A stretch of DNA of 64,000 bases from Pseudophaeobacter flagellatus (GCF_021228235.1 NZ_JAJQRG010000001.1:434001-498000), one strand, 5' to 3'; shown: positions 25,138 through 34,469, counted from the first letter of the stretch. Numbers and translations: made by a program. The notes: generated by a model not told the origin, from the sequence alone.

Positions 25138-26286
25138 CTATGGCAGCGCAGACTTGCCTTCGTAGGCGGCGTCGTAGGCGGTTGGTGCCTCAACCTGTTC
25201 CATCAGGTCATTGTTCCAGTCGCCATCGACCACCACGTGCGCGGTTGCGCCCAGGTTTACCGCTTCGATCAGGTTGTGGTTTACATAGGCATAGACGCCC
25301 GGCTGCAGGAATTCATACAGCGCCGCCCCGGCAGAGCCGCCACGAATGAACCAGGTTTCCAGATCGCGTTCCGGTGTGTTGTTGAATTTGCCGGTTTCCC
25401 AGACGAGGTCGCCATGACCACCGATCAGGTGTGGGCGACTGTCGCGGTTCGCCTGGCTGTGTACGAAGAGCACCTTTTCACCCTGCGAAGCTTGCAGCGC
25501 ATTGTCGCCGGTCAGCGCGCCAACCTTGCCGTTAAAGACAACGTGGCTTGGGATCAGGCCGTTCATCACCTCCAGGGTGTCAGGATAGCTGGCCCCGACA
25601 TCTTCAAAGCGCTTGTAGTCGCCATTTTCATCTTTGGGGATGTAGAAGTCGTTTTCCCCGATGTAGTAGACGCGATCATAGCTGACTGGTTTGCCATTGT
25701 GATCTTTCAGCCCGTCGCGGGGCAGAACCATAATGCAGCCGGACATGCCGCTGACAACGTGCCATGGGATCATGGGACCACCTGGGGCGCAGTGGTAGAC
25801 AAATGTCCCTGGACGGGTTGCCTTGAAACGCAGGATGGTCTTTTCGCCGGGGTTCACCAGTGTCAGCGACCCACCGCCAAGCGCACCTGTCGCAGAGTGG
25901 AAGTCGATGTTGTGCTGCATCAGGTTTTCAGGCGAGTTATAAAGCGTCAGCTCGACATAGTCGCCTTCATGGACCACCATCATCGGGCCAGGGATCGAGC
26001 CATTGAAAGTCATCGCCTGCAGATGGGCACCGCTGTCGACCTCGACTTCCTTTTCGACAATCTGCATTTCGAATTCGACGATCCGTGGCTCTGCCGGTGC
26101 GATCTGTTCATGTGCGTGAACCATGGGGGGACGGACAAGTTTATGCTTGATCCGCTTCAGGGTTGACAGATCGACGGCCGCGGCCCCCGAGGTATCCATG
26201 ATTTCTTCTGCTTTGGCGGTTTTGATCAACGCTGGAAGGGCAGCAGCCCCTGCGGCGGCCATAAGTGCTGCGCGTCTGGTAAGCAT
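25138..26286 (-). CDS. nirK: Copper-containing nitrite reductase NirK
   Basis: Reduces nitrite to NO in the periplasm. The protein has 382 residues, and [16 protein letters not shown] is a Tat-type leader ending near AKA. The two cupredoxin domains carry all copper ligands expected: type 1 His125, Cys166, His176 and Met181; type 2 His130 and His165 plus a later His; and the active-site Asp128. The stretch [19 protein letters not shown] marks a class I NirK. The start at 26286 has an AAAGGAG site; a longer frame to 26403 is without support. It diverges from pseudoazurin, its likely electron donor, across a region with two FNR/NnrR-like boxes. Confidence 0.96.
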   Translation of the reverse strand: MLTRRAALMAAAGAAALPALIKTAKAEEIMDTSGAAAVDLSTLKRIKHKLVRPPMVHAHEQIAPAEPRIVEFEMQIVEKEVEVDSGAHLQAMTFNGSIPGPMMVVHEGDYVELTLYNSPENLMQHNIDFHSATGALGGGSLTLVNPGEKTILRFKATRPGTFVYHCAPGGPMIPWHVVSGMSGCIMVLPRDGLKDHNGKPVSYDRVYYIGENDFYIPKDENGDYKRFEDVGASYPDTLEVMNGLIPSHVVFNGKVGALTGDNALQASQGEKVLFVHSQANRDSRPHLIGGHGDLVWETGKFNNTPERDLETWFIRGGSAGAALYEFLQPGVYAYVNHNLIEAVNLGATAHVVVDGDWNNDLMEQVEAPTAYDAAYEGKSALP

Positions 26287-26351
26287 GTCTTCTTCTCCTT
26301 TGATTAATGTGTTTGTTGGCCAGACGATAAGCAGATCAGAAAATTCAAAGG

Positions 26352-26365
26352 TTGATCTGAAACAA
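26352..26365 (-). promoter_or_regulatory. FNR/NnrR-type box upstream of nirK
   Basis: TTGATCTGAAACAA matches TTGAT-N4-ATCAA at 9 of 10 positions. Its centre is about 72 bp before the nirK ATG, fitting a -41.5 activator site and a leader of about 30 nt. Confidence 0.65.
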
Positions 26366-26556
26366 CATTGATGGCGTATTCGCCGCTTTTTTTTCGCCCC
26401 CATTATACGGACGCATTATTTTCGGTTTTCTTCATTCTCTGGCGAACTGATTACAGCTGGATAGGCAGTGTCACCCGCGCGAGACTCGGCATTAAGGGGG
26501 CAGGCCAAGCGATGGAAAGCCGCAAGAGCAAAACCGGCAGATGTTCAGTCGGAAGT

Positions 26557-26570
26557 TTGATCCAGAGCAA
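26557..26570 (+). promoter_or_regulatory. FNR/NnrR-type box upstream of pseudoazurin
   Basis: TTGATCCAGAGCAA matches the consensus at 8 of 10 positions. Its centre lies about 80 bp before the pseudoazurin ATG at 26643. Confidence 0.6.
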
Positions 26571-26642
26571 TGACCGCCATGCCAAAACATTTGATAAGCG
26601 GGGCACAAACAAACACAGACCGAACCCGTGAAAGGAAATCAG

Positions 26643-27071
26643 ATGTTCAAGAAAATTGGTTGCGCCGCGATCTTTGCTTGTGTGGCCACCCTGGTCCAGG
26701 CCGAGACCTTTGAGGTCAAGATGCTCAATCGGGGCGAAGCAGGGGCGATGGTCTTTGAACCTGCCTTCGTCAAAGCCGCGCCCGGTGATGTGATCCATTT
26801 TGTCGCCACCGACAAAGGCCACAACGTCGAAAGCATCAAGGGGATGTTGCCCGAAGGCGTGGAGGCCTTCAAAACCAAGTTCAACGCTGACTTTGAGATG
26901 ACTGTAGATGCTGAAGGCGTCTATGGCGTCAAATGCACCCCACACTATGGTATGGGCATGGTTGCGCTTATTCAGGTTGGCGAAGCCGTAAACCTAGAGG
27001 CAGCCGAGGGGGTGAAGCAAAAAGGCAAAGCCAAAGGCGCCTTTGCTGACCTGTTTGCCCAAGTGCAGTAA
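26643..27071 (+). CDS. Pseudoazurin (blue copper electron carrier)
   Basis: A small periplasmic cupredoxin that passes electrons, in denitrifiers typically from the cytochrome bc1 complex to NirK. It has 142 residues with a 20-residue signal ([20 protein letters not shown]). The copper ligands fit the family after signal removal: His60 (DKGHNVES), Cys98 and His101 (VKCTPHYG) and Met106. AAAGGAA precedes ATG 26643. An upstream in-frame start at 26628 would extend the leader by five residues. It is divergent from nirK and shares its regulatory region. Confidence 0.93.
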   Translation: MFKKIGCAAIFACVATLVQAETFEVKMLNRGEAGAMVFEPAFVKAAPGDVIHFVATDKGHNVESIKGMLPEGVEAFKTKFNADFEMTVDAEGVYGVKCTPHYGMGMVALIQVGEAVNLEAAEGVKQKGKAKGAFADLFAQVQ

Positions 27072-27109
27072 TCCGGGGAACGGCCACAGGATTGTCGGCC
27101 ATTGCTCTG

Positions 27110-27140
27110 AAAGGCGGCGCCATGATGGGGCCGCCTTTTT
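27110..27140 (+). terminator. Rho-independent terminator after pseudoazurin
   Basis: Arms AAAGGCGGC (27110-27118) and GCCGCCTTT (27130-27138) are followed by a T tract. It separates pseudoazurin from nnrS, which may then be transcribed by read-through or its own promoter. Confidence 0.7.
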
Positions 27141-27164
27141 CATTCGCAATCGCAGGAGTTTAAC

Positions 27165-28364
27165 ATGTCCCGCCCAACACCCTATACTGGACCCGCTTTT
27201 TTGTCCTATGGGTTCCGCCCCTTCTTTATGGTGGCCTGCCTCTTTGGGCTGGTGGCGATCCCCTTCTGGATGCTGATCTGGCAGGGAGAGCTTACCCTCA
27301 ATAGCGTGCTGGCGCCGGTGGATTGGCACAGTCACGAAATGATCTTTGGCTACGGCGCTGCGGTGATTGCCGGTTTTTTGTTTACGGCCGTGCCGAACTG
27401 GACGGGCGGGATGCCAACACGGGGGCGGCCGCTGCTCTTGATGCTGGTTCTGTGGCTCTGTGGTCGCTTTGCGGTCTTTGGCGTGCTGCCGCTGCCCTGG
27501 TGGGGCGTTGCGCTGATCGATAGCGCTTTTTTGATCGTGCTGGCCATTCTGATTGCCCGCGAAATCATTGCAGGGCGCAACTGGCGCAATTTGATGGTGC
27601 TGATTCCCGTCAGCCTCTTGTCGCTGGCCAATCTGTTCTTTTTCGCCGAGACCGCCTGGACCGGTGAGGCTGCGGTCGGACGCCGCCTTGGCCTTGCGCT
27701 GCTGATATTCCTGGTCTTGCTGATTGGCGGGCGTATCCTGCCCAGCTTTACCCGCAACTGGCTGAACAAGGCGGGTCACAGCCGTCTGCCCGCGCCCTTT
27801 GGTGGCTTTGACAAGCTAAGCCTGCTGGTATCGGCACCCGCGCTGGTCATCTGGGTGATCTGGCCGCAGACGCCAGTGGCCGCGGCATTTATCCTCATGG
27901 CCGGGTTGCTGCAGTTTATCCGGCTGGGGCGTTGGTGTGGGTTTGCAACGCGGCACAACCCGATTCTGGCCATGCTGCATATCGCCTTTTTCTTTGCCCC
28001 GCTGGGGATGATCGTCAATGCTGCTGCGGCTATGGGGCTGCTCTCTGCTGATTTGGGGCTGCATATCTGGGGCATTGGTGCCATTGGCGGCATGACCGTT
28101 GCGGTAATGATGCGGGCGACCATGGGGCACACCGGCCGCGCTCTGGTTTCTGGTCCGGTGTTGAACCTGGCCTTCGCCGGGCTGGTGCTGGCCTTGATCG
28201 GGCGGCTGTGGCGCTATGTGGAATTGCCTGCTGGCCTGACCGGGCTGGATCTGGCGGCGCTGTTGTGGACCGCTTCCTTTGCGCTCTTGTGTTGGCGTTT
28301 GGTTCCCTGGCTGGCATCCGGGCGGGCCGCGCGCAAAAAGGCCAATCAGGTAAAGGCCGACTGA
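27165..28364 (+). CDS. nnrS: NnrS family membrane protein
   Basis: A 399-residue polytopic protein with about 12 membrane segments. NnrS features are visible: FLSYGFRPFFMVACLFG near the N-terminus, WHSHEMIFGYGAAVIAGFL around residue 50, and later GGRILPSFTRNW and TRHNPILAMLHIAF. NnrS proteins bind heme and copper and relieve NO and nitrosative damage to iron centres in denitrifying and host-associated bacteria. AGGAG precedes the ATG. It lies between pseudoazurin and the convergent nnrU gene. Confidence 0.9.
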   Translation: MSRPTPYTGPAFLSYGFRPFFMVACLFGLVAIPFWMLIWQGELTLNSVLAPVDWHSHEMIFGYGAAVIAGFLFTAVPNWTGGMPTRGRPLLLMLVLWLCGRFAVFGVLPLPWWGVALIDSAFLIVLAILIAREIIAGRNWRNLMVLIPVSLLSLANLFFFAETAWTGEAAVGRRLGLALLIFLVLLIGGRILPSFTRNWLNKAGHSRLPAPFGGFDKLSLLVSAPALVIWVIWPQTPVAAAFILMAGLLQFIRLGRWCGFATRHNPILAMLHIAFFFAPLGMIVNAAAAMGLLSADLGLHIWGIGAIGGMTVAVMMRATMGHTGRALVSGPVLNLAFAGLVLALIGRLWRYVELPAGLTGLDLAALLWTASFALLCWRLVPWLASGRAARKKANQVKAD

Positions 28365-28392
28365 TCTGGCCGACGTCCCTAATTGATCTGAC

Positions 28393-28432
28393 AAAACAGC
28401 GCGGGCAGAGTTTCCTCTGCCCGTGCTGTTTT
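28393..28432. terminator. Strong bidirectional terminator between nnrS and nnrU
   Basis: The 40-bp dyad pairs AAAACAGC-x-CGGGCAGA with its complement, one mismatch in 17 bp, and is flanked by A and T runs on both sides. It can stop transcripts coming from both convergent genes. Confidence 0.85.
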
Positions 28433-28503
28433 ACCTGTGGTCTTGAAGTCATCAGCAGTGCCCATGGGGACAGCCTGATTGAGACAGTCTGCTTGGGATG
28501 GGC

Positions 28504-29187
28504 CTAATTCGGAAAGGGCCAGACGCCAATCACCGGGCCATGCAGATGCAGCGCCCCGACCCAAAGCACCAGCCCGATCGCCGCGCGGATCAACACAGAG
28601 CGGGCATTGCTGCGCCACCAGTCTAGGGTCACCAGGGGCCGCAGCGATAGGATCGGTGCGGATTGCAGCTGCTGTGCGCTGTAGGTTTTCATCGCACGGC
28701 GGTCAAAGGCCCAGATCGCCAACAGCGGGAAGGCGGCAAACAGACCAAACAGCACCACATGGGCCAGGTCGCCATTTGGCAGCACATGTGCCCCGGCCCA
28801 GAGCACCAGCGCCAACAGCAGCGGATGGCGACTGATGGCCGCAAATCCGGGCCAACCCGGATCAAAGGCGCGTTTGCGGCTGCCGCCGAGGCTATCTGGC
28901 AGCGGGCTGCCGATTCCACAGGCGGTCAGAACAAAAACAACGGGAGTTAGCAAAAACGGTGCCCAGCGGGTCCAGGCGGCCTGATCCCAAAGTGCGACAT
29001 AGGGGGCGCGACCAGCCGCCGCAATGACCCAGGCTAGCAGCGCCAGCGACAGGGCTCCGTATAGGGCAAAATACACCCGTCGGCCCATGGCTTGTATCAA
29101 TCGGTCACGCAGGCCGCCGATCCGCGGGACAAGGTGACTGAGCATAAAAGCGCCAAGCGCCAGGGCGAATTCTTGCCATCCGGTCAT
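28504..29187 (-). CDS. nnrU: NnrU family membrane protein
   Basis: A 227-residue protein with about six membrane segments. NnrU-type features include HLVPRIGGLRDRLIQAMGRR near the N-terminus, YFALYGALSLALLAWVI, and in the second half RHPLLLALVLWAGAHVL and GDLAHVVLFGLFA. NnrU is needed in Rhodobacter for nitrite and NO reductase expression or function, but its chemistry is unknown. Its ATG overlaps the stop of the preceding small gene by 4 bp, making it the last gene of the nor operon. Confidence 0.88.
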   Translation of the reverse strand: MTGWQEFALALGAFMLSHLVPRIGGLRDRLIQAMGRRVYFALYGALSLALLAWVIAAAGRAPYVALWDQAAWTRWAPFLLTPVVFVLTACGIGSPLPDSLGGSRKRAFDPGWPGFAAISRHPLLLALVLWAGAHVLPNGDLAHVVLFGLFAAFPLLAIWAFDRRAMKTYSAQQLQSAPILSLRPLVTLDWWRSNARSVLIRAAIGLVLWVGALHLHGPVIGVWPFPN

Positions 29188-29408
29188 TTACTGTCTGCTT
29201 GCTCCATCAGTTTCTTAATATGGCAGGCAAAGACCCAGGTGACAGGCACCCCCAGAAACGCGCCGATCAGCACGCTTATCTGCGGGGTCAGCACCTCCCA
29301 TCCCAGCCAACTGCCGATCAGAGCGGCAAAGAAGACATTGACCGCCGCCGCCCCCGCCCCAAAGGGGTAGAGACAGGCGAACAGCTTGAAAGAGGGGCGG
29401 GATGTCAT
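29184..29408 (-). CDS. nnrT: Small two-span membrane protein, NnrT-like
   Basis: A 74-residue protein with two membrane segments (about 18-38, AVNVFFAALIGSWLG, and 42-62, ISVLIGAFLGVPVTWVFA). It resembles the short protein encoded before nnrU in Rhodobacter clusters, named NnrT there. The function is unknown. It overlaps both neighbours by four bases (ATGA), so all three are translated as one unit. Confidence 0.65.
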   Translation of the reverse strand: MTSRPSFKLFACLYPFGAGAAAVNVFFAALIGSWLGWEVLTPQISVLIGAFLGVPVTWVFACHIKKLMEQADSK

Positions 29409-29584
29409 CGCCGTTTCAACACGATATGCACAGAAACCAGCGCCGCGATCAACAGGATTGAGGCCATCAGAAACCAGAACTCGGCAACATCTGTCTGGGG
29501 CTGCGGGATCGGGCGTTCAAAGGCTTCGGCCAGGGCGGCAAGGGGGGCAAAGCAAAATGTAAGCGTGCAGAGGATCTGTCTCAT
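29405..29584 (-). CDS. Small exported/membrane protein after norD, 59 aa
   Basis: Starts MRQILCTLTFCFAPLAALAE, a signal or anchor, and has a second hydrophobic segment (EFWFLMASILLIAALVSVHI) before a basic tail KRR. It may correspond in place to NorF-type small proteins of nor operons, but the sequence is too short for a sure match. The ATG sits just after the norD stop, and a longer open frame to 29704 lies inside norD and is not supported. Confidence 0.55.
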   Translation of the reverse strand: MRQILCTLTFCFAPLAALAEAFERPIPQPQTDVAEFWFLMASILLIAALVSVHIVLKRR

Positions 29585-29585
29585 G

Positions 29586-31463
29586 TCAGTGCTCCATGGT
29601 GAGGGATTGATAGATTTCGGGCAGGGCGCTGGGCAGGCGCGCCGGATCGGGCAGCAGGGTAAAGCCTGCGCGGCCAAAGATGCGGGCAAACCAGTCCTGG
29701 CCATCCGCGTCGATCACTACCGCATGCACCGCATGGCCCAGGGCGCGGGCTTCGCGGACGGCCATGCGGCTGTCTTCGATGCCGTGAATGCCTTCATAGT
29801 GGTCCAGGTCGTTGGGTTTGCCATCTGTCAGCACCAGCAGCAGGCGGCGGGCGCTGCCTTCCTCGGCCAGCTGGGCCGAAGCATGGCGGATGGCGGTGCC
29901 CAGCCGGGTGTAGTGGCCGGGTTTGAAGCCGCCGATCCGGGCAGTGACCTTTTGGTCCATCGGCTGTTCAAAGGTTTTGGCGCGGGTCAGGAAGACCCGG
30001 TCGCGGCGCAGCGAGGAAAAGCCCCAGATGCCCAGGCGATCACCGGCGGTGGCGATGCCCGCAGCCAGGGCGGCCAGGGATTCACGGGCGGTGTCGATCA
30101 CTGGCCGGTCCCCCACGGTGGCCTCGGTCGAGCGCGAGCAATCCATTAGCACCGCAACGCTGAGGTCACGGGCCATCGGGCGGCTGGCCTGCCAGACACG
30201 GTCGCTGCCCTGCTGACCCATCGACAGATCAATGCGGGACTGCACCACTGCATCCAGGTCCAGATCGTCACCGTCCAACTGCCGGGGCAGTATCACCCGC
30301 TTCGGCATCAAGGGCGCAAACTGGCGCTGTACCCGTGCCACCAGTCGCGCATCAGGGCTGAAATCCATCGCCGGTTCGGCCTCGACCTCCAGCACGCGGG
30401 TGTGATCGGGCATATGCTGGCCTAGGCGGTGGTTCCATTCGGGGTAGGTGTAGCGATCCGCCAGCCGTTCGTGTTCGGCGTCCTGCGGTGACAGATCCAG
30501 CGAGATCCGCAGCCGCGAGGCAGCCCGCTTCATATGCTGCGACAGGGTGATGCTGTCCTGATCTTCGGCGGCCTTTTCGGCGTGTTCATTGTCGTCGTCA
30601 TCGACCATGCGGTTGATGTTCAGGCTTTCGGCCCAGGACAGGATGGATTCAAAGCGGTGAATGATAAAGCTGTCCTTGCGGTTGGCCTGTTCGCGGTCTT
30701 CGCGCTGGCCGGCCTTGCGGGTGGCCATGGCCAGACTTGGGGCCTCGCTTTCCTCGGCATCGGGGGCAGGGGGGCGGCTGTTGCCGCAGGCAGGCAGGCG
30801 TAGCCAGATCGGCACCGCCAGATAGCTGAGATAGCCGCGCGGTGCGGCGTTGGTGCAGGGGGAAACTGGCGCGTAGGGCGCGCCGAGCTGATCCAGAATC
30901 CGGCGCTCGATCTGTGCCTCGAACCGGGGCAGACCGCTGCGCTTGCGATTGGCGGTAATATGGGCTGATAGGGTGCCATAGCCCTGGCGCAGCCCCGGGC
31001 AGGCGGCAAAGGCGCGGTCGGCGGCCTGTGCATTGGCGGTGATTTCTGCCTGATCTGCCTGATAGGGGGGCAGGTTGGGCTGTGGCAGGTCGATATGCGC
31101 GGCCATGGCGGCCAGCCATAAATAGGCCTGACGGTTGAGCGCGCGGCTGGGAAAGGCGGCCATCACCGGAGGCAGACGCAACCGCTCGCCGTCAAAACTG
31201 GCGCGATAGCCGGTTTCGCGGGGGGTGCCGAGGCGGCGCAGAAGGTCCGGGCGGTGTTCCATCGCAGTGGCTGGCGCTTCCTGGATTTCGACACCGCTGC
31301 GGCCGCCAAGCGCGCGGAACAGGGTGGCGACACTGCTTCGGACCTCATCGTAGGACACCGCTTCGCCAGTATTGGCGCCATCGGCGCCAATACGTGTGGA
31401 AATGTCATGCCACAGGTTTCCCACGGTTTCTTCGGGTTCAAGAAGGTCGCGCGCATGTATCAT
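29586..31463 (-). CDS. norD: NorD, nitric oxide reductase activation protein
   Basis: A 625-residue cytoplasmic protein with a C-terminal von Willebrand factor A domain. The MIDAS metal site starts with DCSRS (about residue 440) and the last metal loop reads LTDGKPNDLDHY. With the MoxR-type ATPase NorQ it forms a chaperone pair that activates NorBC, probably by metal insertion. The N-terminal two-thirds is helical. The start at 31463, 4 bases after the norQ stop, is chosen over a longer frame reaching into norQ. Confidence 0.92.
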   Translation of the reverse strand: MIHARDLLEPEETVGNLWHDISTRIGADGANTGEAVSYDEVRSSVATLFRALGGRSGVEIQEAPATAMEHRPDLLRRLGTPRETGYRASFDGERLRLPPVMAAFPSRALNRQAYLWLAAMAAHIDLPQPNLPPYQADQAEITANAQAADRAFAACPGLRQGYGTLSAHITANRKRSGLPRFEAQIERRILDQLGAPYAPVSPCTNAAPRGYLSYLAVPIWLRLPACGNSRPPAPDAEESEAPSLAMATRKAGQREDREQANRKDSFIIHRFESILSWAESLNINRMVDDDDNEHAEKAAEDQDSITLSQHMKRAASRLRISLDLSPQDAEHERLADRYTYPEWNHRLGQHMPDHTRVLEVEAEPAMDFSPDARLVARVQRQFAPLMPKRVILPRQLDGDDLDLDAVVQSRIDLSMGQQGSDRVWQASRPMARDLSVAVLMDCSRSTEATVGDRPVIDTARESLAALAAGIATAGDRLGIWGFSSLRRDRVFLTRAKTFEQPMDQKVTARIGGFKPGHYTRLGTAIRHASAQLAEEGSARRLLLVLTDGKPNDLDHYEGIHGIEDSRMAVREARALGHAVHAVVIDADGQDWFARIFGRAGFTLLPDPARLPSALPEIYQSLTMEH

Positions 31464-31467
31464 GATG

Positions 31468-32262
31468 TCACCCGTAAACCGATGCTGCCAGATCGCGCAG
31501 CGCTTGACAGACGTCGTCCTCGTCGCTGAGCGGTGCAATGATCGCAGCCTCCAGCGCCTGATCCACGCTCATGCCCTTGGCGATCAGCGTGGCTGCATAA
31601 ATCAGCAGGCGGGTCGATACGCCTTCCTCCAGATCCATGCCCGAAAGTTTGCGGATATGGCCCGCCAACCGTACCAACGCGGCAGAGCGGCCTTCGTCTA
31701 GACCGCTTTCGGCCGCAACCACAGCGGTTTCCAGACCTGGCTCGGGGAAATCGAAGCCGATGGAGAGAAAGCGTTGCCGGGTGGAGGGTTTCAGCTTTTT
31801 CAGGATGTTCTGATAGCCGGGGTTGTAGCTGGCCACCAGCATAAAGGATTTGGGCGCCACCAGCTCTTCGCCGGTGCGGTCGATCACCAGACGGCGGCGA
31901 TCATCGGTCAAGGGGTGCAGCACCACGGCCACATCCTTGCGCGCCTCGATCACCTCGTCCAGATAGCAGATGCCGCCGGTCCGTACCGCCCGTGTCAGCG
32001 GGCCATCCACCCAGACGGTTTCGCCGCCCTTCAGAAGGTAGCGCCCGATCAGATCGGCCGCCGACAGATCATCGTGGCAGGCAACGGTGTGGAGTGGCAG
32101 CCCAAGCCGGGCTGCCATATGTTCCACAAAGCGGGTTTTGCCGCAGCCGGTAGGCCCCTTCAGAAGAAGGGGCAAACCGTTGGCTTGGGCCATTTCAAAG
32201 ACCGATATTTCGTCTTTGCTGGCCTGATAGAAAGGCACTGCAGGAGTGTTGATCGCATTCAT
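31468..32262 (-). CDS. norQ: NorQ, MoxR-family AAA ATPase
   Basis: A 264-residue ATPase. Walker A is GPTGCGKT (36-43), Walker B lies in ICYLDEV near 97, and sensor residues lie in VASYNPGY. It works with NorD on maturation of the NO reductase. GGAG precedes the ATG at 32262; the longer frame to 32376 runs into norB. It is immediately downstream of norB. Confidence 0.93.
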   Translation of the reverse strand: MNAINTPAVPFYQASKDEISVFEMAQANGLPLLLKGPTGCGKTRFVEHMAARLGLPLHTVACHDDLSAADLIGRYLLKGGETVWVDGPLTRAVRTGGICYLDEVIEARKDVAVVLHPLTDDRRRLVIDRTGEELVAPKSFMLVASYNPGYQNILKKLKPSTRQRFLSIGFDFPEPGLETAVVAAESGLDEGRSAALVRLAGHIRKLSGMDLEEGVSTRLLIYAATLIAKGMSVDQALEAAIIAPLSDEDDVCQALRDLAASVYG

Positions 32263-32266
32263 TTTC

Positions 32267-33610
32267 TCATTCTCCTGGGGTTGCAACCGGGCCGGGGGTG
32301 ATGACTTCACGCCGGACCACCAGCTGGCTGTAGATAAAGAGCAATGCCCCCAGCACCACCGCAGCACCGGCGCCAAAGCGCATCAAGTAAAAGAGGCCAA
32401 GCTGGTCCTGCACATCCATGTAATAGTCCCCGACAATGCGCTGCATATGGGTCTGGATGGTGCCGGCAAAGGTAAGCACGAAGGTCATGAAGGCCATGCC
32501 GCCGGTCATCAGCCAGAAAGAGGCCATGTTCAGCACCTGATTATAGGGATCGCGGCCCCGCAGCTGCGGCATCGCATAAGAGAACATCGCCAGGTTCATC
32601 GCCACATAGGCACCATAGAAGGCCAGGTGCCCGTGGGCGGCGGTGATCTGGGTGCCGTGGGTATAAAAGTTCACCCCGTGCAATGTGTGCAAAAAGCCCC
32701 AGACGCCGGCCCCAAAGAAGGCCACGGTAGAGGCCCCGAGCGACCACAGCAGCGCAGCCTTGTTGGGGTGGTTCTTGCGGCCCTTCCAGACCATGACAAA
32801 GGCAAAGCTCATCATGGCGAAGAACGGAATTACCTCAAAGGTCGAGAAGATGGAACCAACCCACTGCCAGTAGCCGGGGGTGCCAATCCACAAGAAGTGG
32901 TGGCCAGTGCCAAGGATGCCGGAGAACAGCGCGGTGGCAACGATGACATAGAGCCATTTTTCCACCACCTCGCGGTCAACGCCGGTCATCTTCAGCATCA
33001 GATAGCCAAGGATTGCCGCCATCACCAGTTCCCAGGTAGCCTCTACCCAGAGGTGAACGACAAACCACCAGTACATTTTATCAAGGGACAGGTTGTCGGG
33101 GTTGATGAAGGCAAAGATCCACAACAGGGACAAGAGCCACAGACCCATCAACAGGATATTGGTGATCGCGGTCTTGCGCCCGGCCAGCACGGTCATCGAG
33201 ATATTCACGAGGAAAATCACCGCGGCGACCAGAATGCCGAATTTTACCCAGAGCGGCTGCTCCAGGAACTCGCGGCCACCGTGGATCCCTACAAGGTAGG
33301 AAACAACCGCGCCCAGGGTGCCGACGACCAGGATCGCAAGCTGGATATAGGCCAGTTTGACCGAGAAGAGTTCCCGCTCGCTTTCTTCTGGCACTAGATA
33401 ATAGGCGGCGCCAAAGAAGCCGAGCAGAAGCCAGACGATAAGGGCATTGGTGTGCAGCATACGCACAACATTAAAGGGTAATAGCTCGCTTAGCGTGTTG
33501 GGCGACACATAGATCCACCCGGCCAGCAACCCGCCCAGAACCTGAATGGCGAACAGGCCCATTGCCACGAGAAAATAGGCGTAGGCCACTTTTTGTGATT
33601 GATATTTCAT
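32267..33610 (-). CDS. norB: Nitric oxide reductase, large subunit NorB
   Basis: Reduces 2 NO to N2O at a heme b3/non-heme iron site in the inner membrane. It has 447 residues and 12 membrane segments. The conserved His and Glu pattern of the family is visible: HTNALIVWLLLGFFGAAYYL (heme His in the second helix), WFVVHLWVEATWELVMAAI (iron His and Glu), GTGHHFLWIG (double His) and THGTQITAAHGHLAFYGAY near the heme axial sites. It is the cytochrome-c-dependent type, as it is paired with norC. Confidence 0.95.
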   Translation of the reverse strand: MKYQSQKVAYAYFLVAMGLFAIQVLGGLLAGWIYVSPNTLSELLPFNVVRMLHTNALIVWLLLGFFGAAYYLVPEESERELFSVKLAYIQLAILVVGTLGAVVSYLVGIHGGREFLEQPLWVKFGILVAAVIFLVNISMTVLAGRKTAITNILLMGLWLLSLLWIFAFINPDNLSLDKMYWWFVVHLWVEATWELVMAAILGYLMLKMTGVDREVVEKWLYVIVATALFSGILGTGHHFLWIGTPGYWQWVGSIFSTFEVIPFFAMMSFAFVMVWKGRKNHPNKAALLWSLGASTVAFFGAGVWGFLHTLHGVNFYTHGTQITAAHGHLAFYGAYVAMNLAMFSYAMPQLRGRDPYNQVLNMASFWLMTGGMAFMTFVLTFAGTIQTHMQRIVGDYYMDVQDQLGLFYLMRFGAGAAVVLGALLFIYSQLVVRREVITPGPVATPGE

Positions 33611-33622
33611 ATTATTTCTCCC

Positions 33623-34075
33623 TTAGCCCGCATCATTGGGCGGCCAGCCCTGGGTGTCTGTCTGATCGGCCCACCGCAGGAATTCTGCGAGCCCGCGCAT
33701 CTCCTCTTCGGTGATGTCGAAATGGGGCATCTGGCGGCGTCCCTCGATGCCGGAGGGCTGGGCTTGCATCCAGCCATCAAGCATTTCATAGGCGCCTTCC
33801 GGGTCGTCCTGAACGCCCCAGCGGGTCATCACATTGCCCACTTCCGGCGCGAAATAGGCGCCTTCGCCATGCAGGGTGTGGCAGTTAATACAGGAGGCAC
33901 GTTCCCAGACGTGTTTGCCGAGGCGCACCTCGTCCGTGAGTGGCATTCCTGCGGTGGAGGTTTCGACGATATAGCGATGGCTATGCACGGTCATGGCCAC
34001 GAATACGACGACGAAGAACAAAGAGCCTCCGTAGAACACATTCCTGGCCCGCGATTTGGTGAGTATCTCTGACAT
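33623..34075 (-). CDS. norC: Nitric oxide reductase, cytochrome c subunit NorC
   Basis: A 150-residue membrane-anchored monoheme cytochrome. One N-terminal membrane segment (about 13-31) precedes the heme motif CINCH (Cys62, Cys65, His66). A methionine in GRRQMPHFD is the likely sixth ligand. It accepts electrons from periplasmic donors and passes them to NorB. It is the first gene of the norCBQD operon, with an FNR/NnrR-like box centred about 67 bp upstream. Confidence 0.95.
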   Translation of the reverse strand: MSEILTKSRARNVFYGGSLFFVVVFVAMTVHSHRYIVETSTAGMPLTDEVRLGKHVWERASCINCHTLHGEGAYFAPEVGNVMTRWGVQDDPEGAYEMLDGWMQAQPSGIEGRRQMPHFDITEEEMRGLAEFLRWADQTDTQGWPPNDAG

Positions 34076-34135
34076 GTCGCGGTCCTGAGTACAGTTGCGG
34101 ATGTCTGATGAATAAAAGGCTGCGCCTGTCGAATG

Positions 34136-34149
34136 TTGTGCCAGCGCAA
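34136..34149. promoter_or_regulatory. FNR/NnrR-type box in the norC/DUF1858 divergent region
   Basis: TTGTGCCAGCGCAA is a TTG-N8-CAA dyad lying 67 bp before norC and 57 bp before the DUF1858 gene, measured from its centre. It may serve both directions. Confidence 0.6.
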
Positions 34150-34199
34150 AGTTTGGATCTGTTCTTGAGTGCAGAATGCATCAAAAGGAGGATCTGCCC

Positions 34200-34418
34200 A
34201 TGGCCGACCATGATCCGGAAAACCCGGATCTGCCGCTTTCTGCGCTATTTACGAACTGGCCAGATGTGGTGGATTTGTTTCTCGCGCGCAACATGCTGTG
34301 CCCGGGCTGTCCAATCGCCCCGTTTCACACGGTAATCGACGCCTGCGAGGAATACGGCCTGGATGAAGACGAGTTTCGGGCTGAACTGCGCCAGAAGATC
34401 AGCCAGAAAGGCGGCTGA
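34200..34418 (+). CDS. DUF1858 domain protein, 72 aa
   Basis: The core reads PLSALFTNWPDVVDLFLARN and then MLCPGCPIAPFHTVIDAC. This is the Cys-x-x-Cys helical DUF1858 fold found at the start of ScdA/RIC-type di-iron repair proteins and in small stand-alone proteins of NO-exposed bacteria. The two Cys may bind a metal or act in iron-centre repair, but this is an inference. A strong AAGGAGGA site precedes ATG 34200. It is divergent from norC and shares its regulatory box, so it is probably NO-induced. Confidence 0.75.
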   Translation: MADHDPENPDLPLSALFTNWPDVVDLFLARNMLCPGCPIAPFHTVIDACEEYGLDEDEFRAELRQKISQKGG

Positions 34419-34469
34419 CCATGGGGGATGCGCAGGGGGCGGGCATTTGTTCGCAGTCGCCACAGGCGC

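Noticed and set aside
25090-26166. 358-codon open frame on the plus strand
   Set aside because: It is antisense to nirK, which has all copper ligands.
32246-33397. 383-codon open frame on the plus strand
   Set aside because: It is antisense to norB. The translation is low in complexity (His, Gln, Lys) and without a domain.
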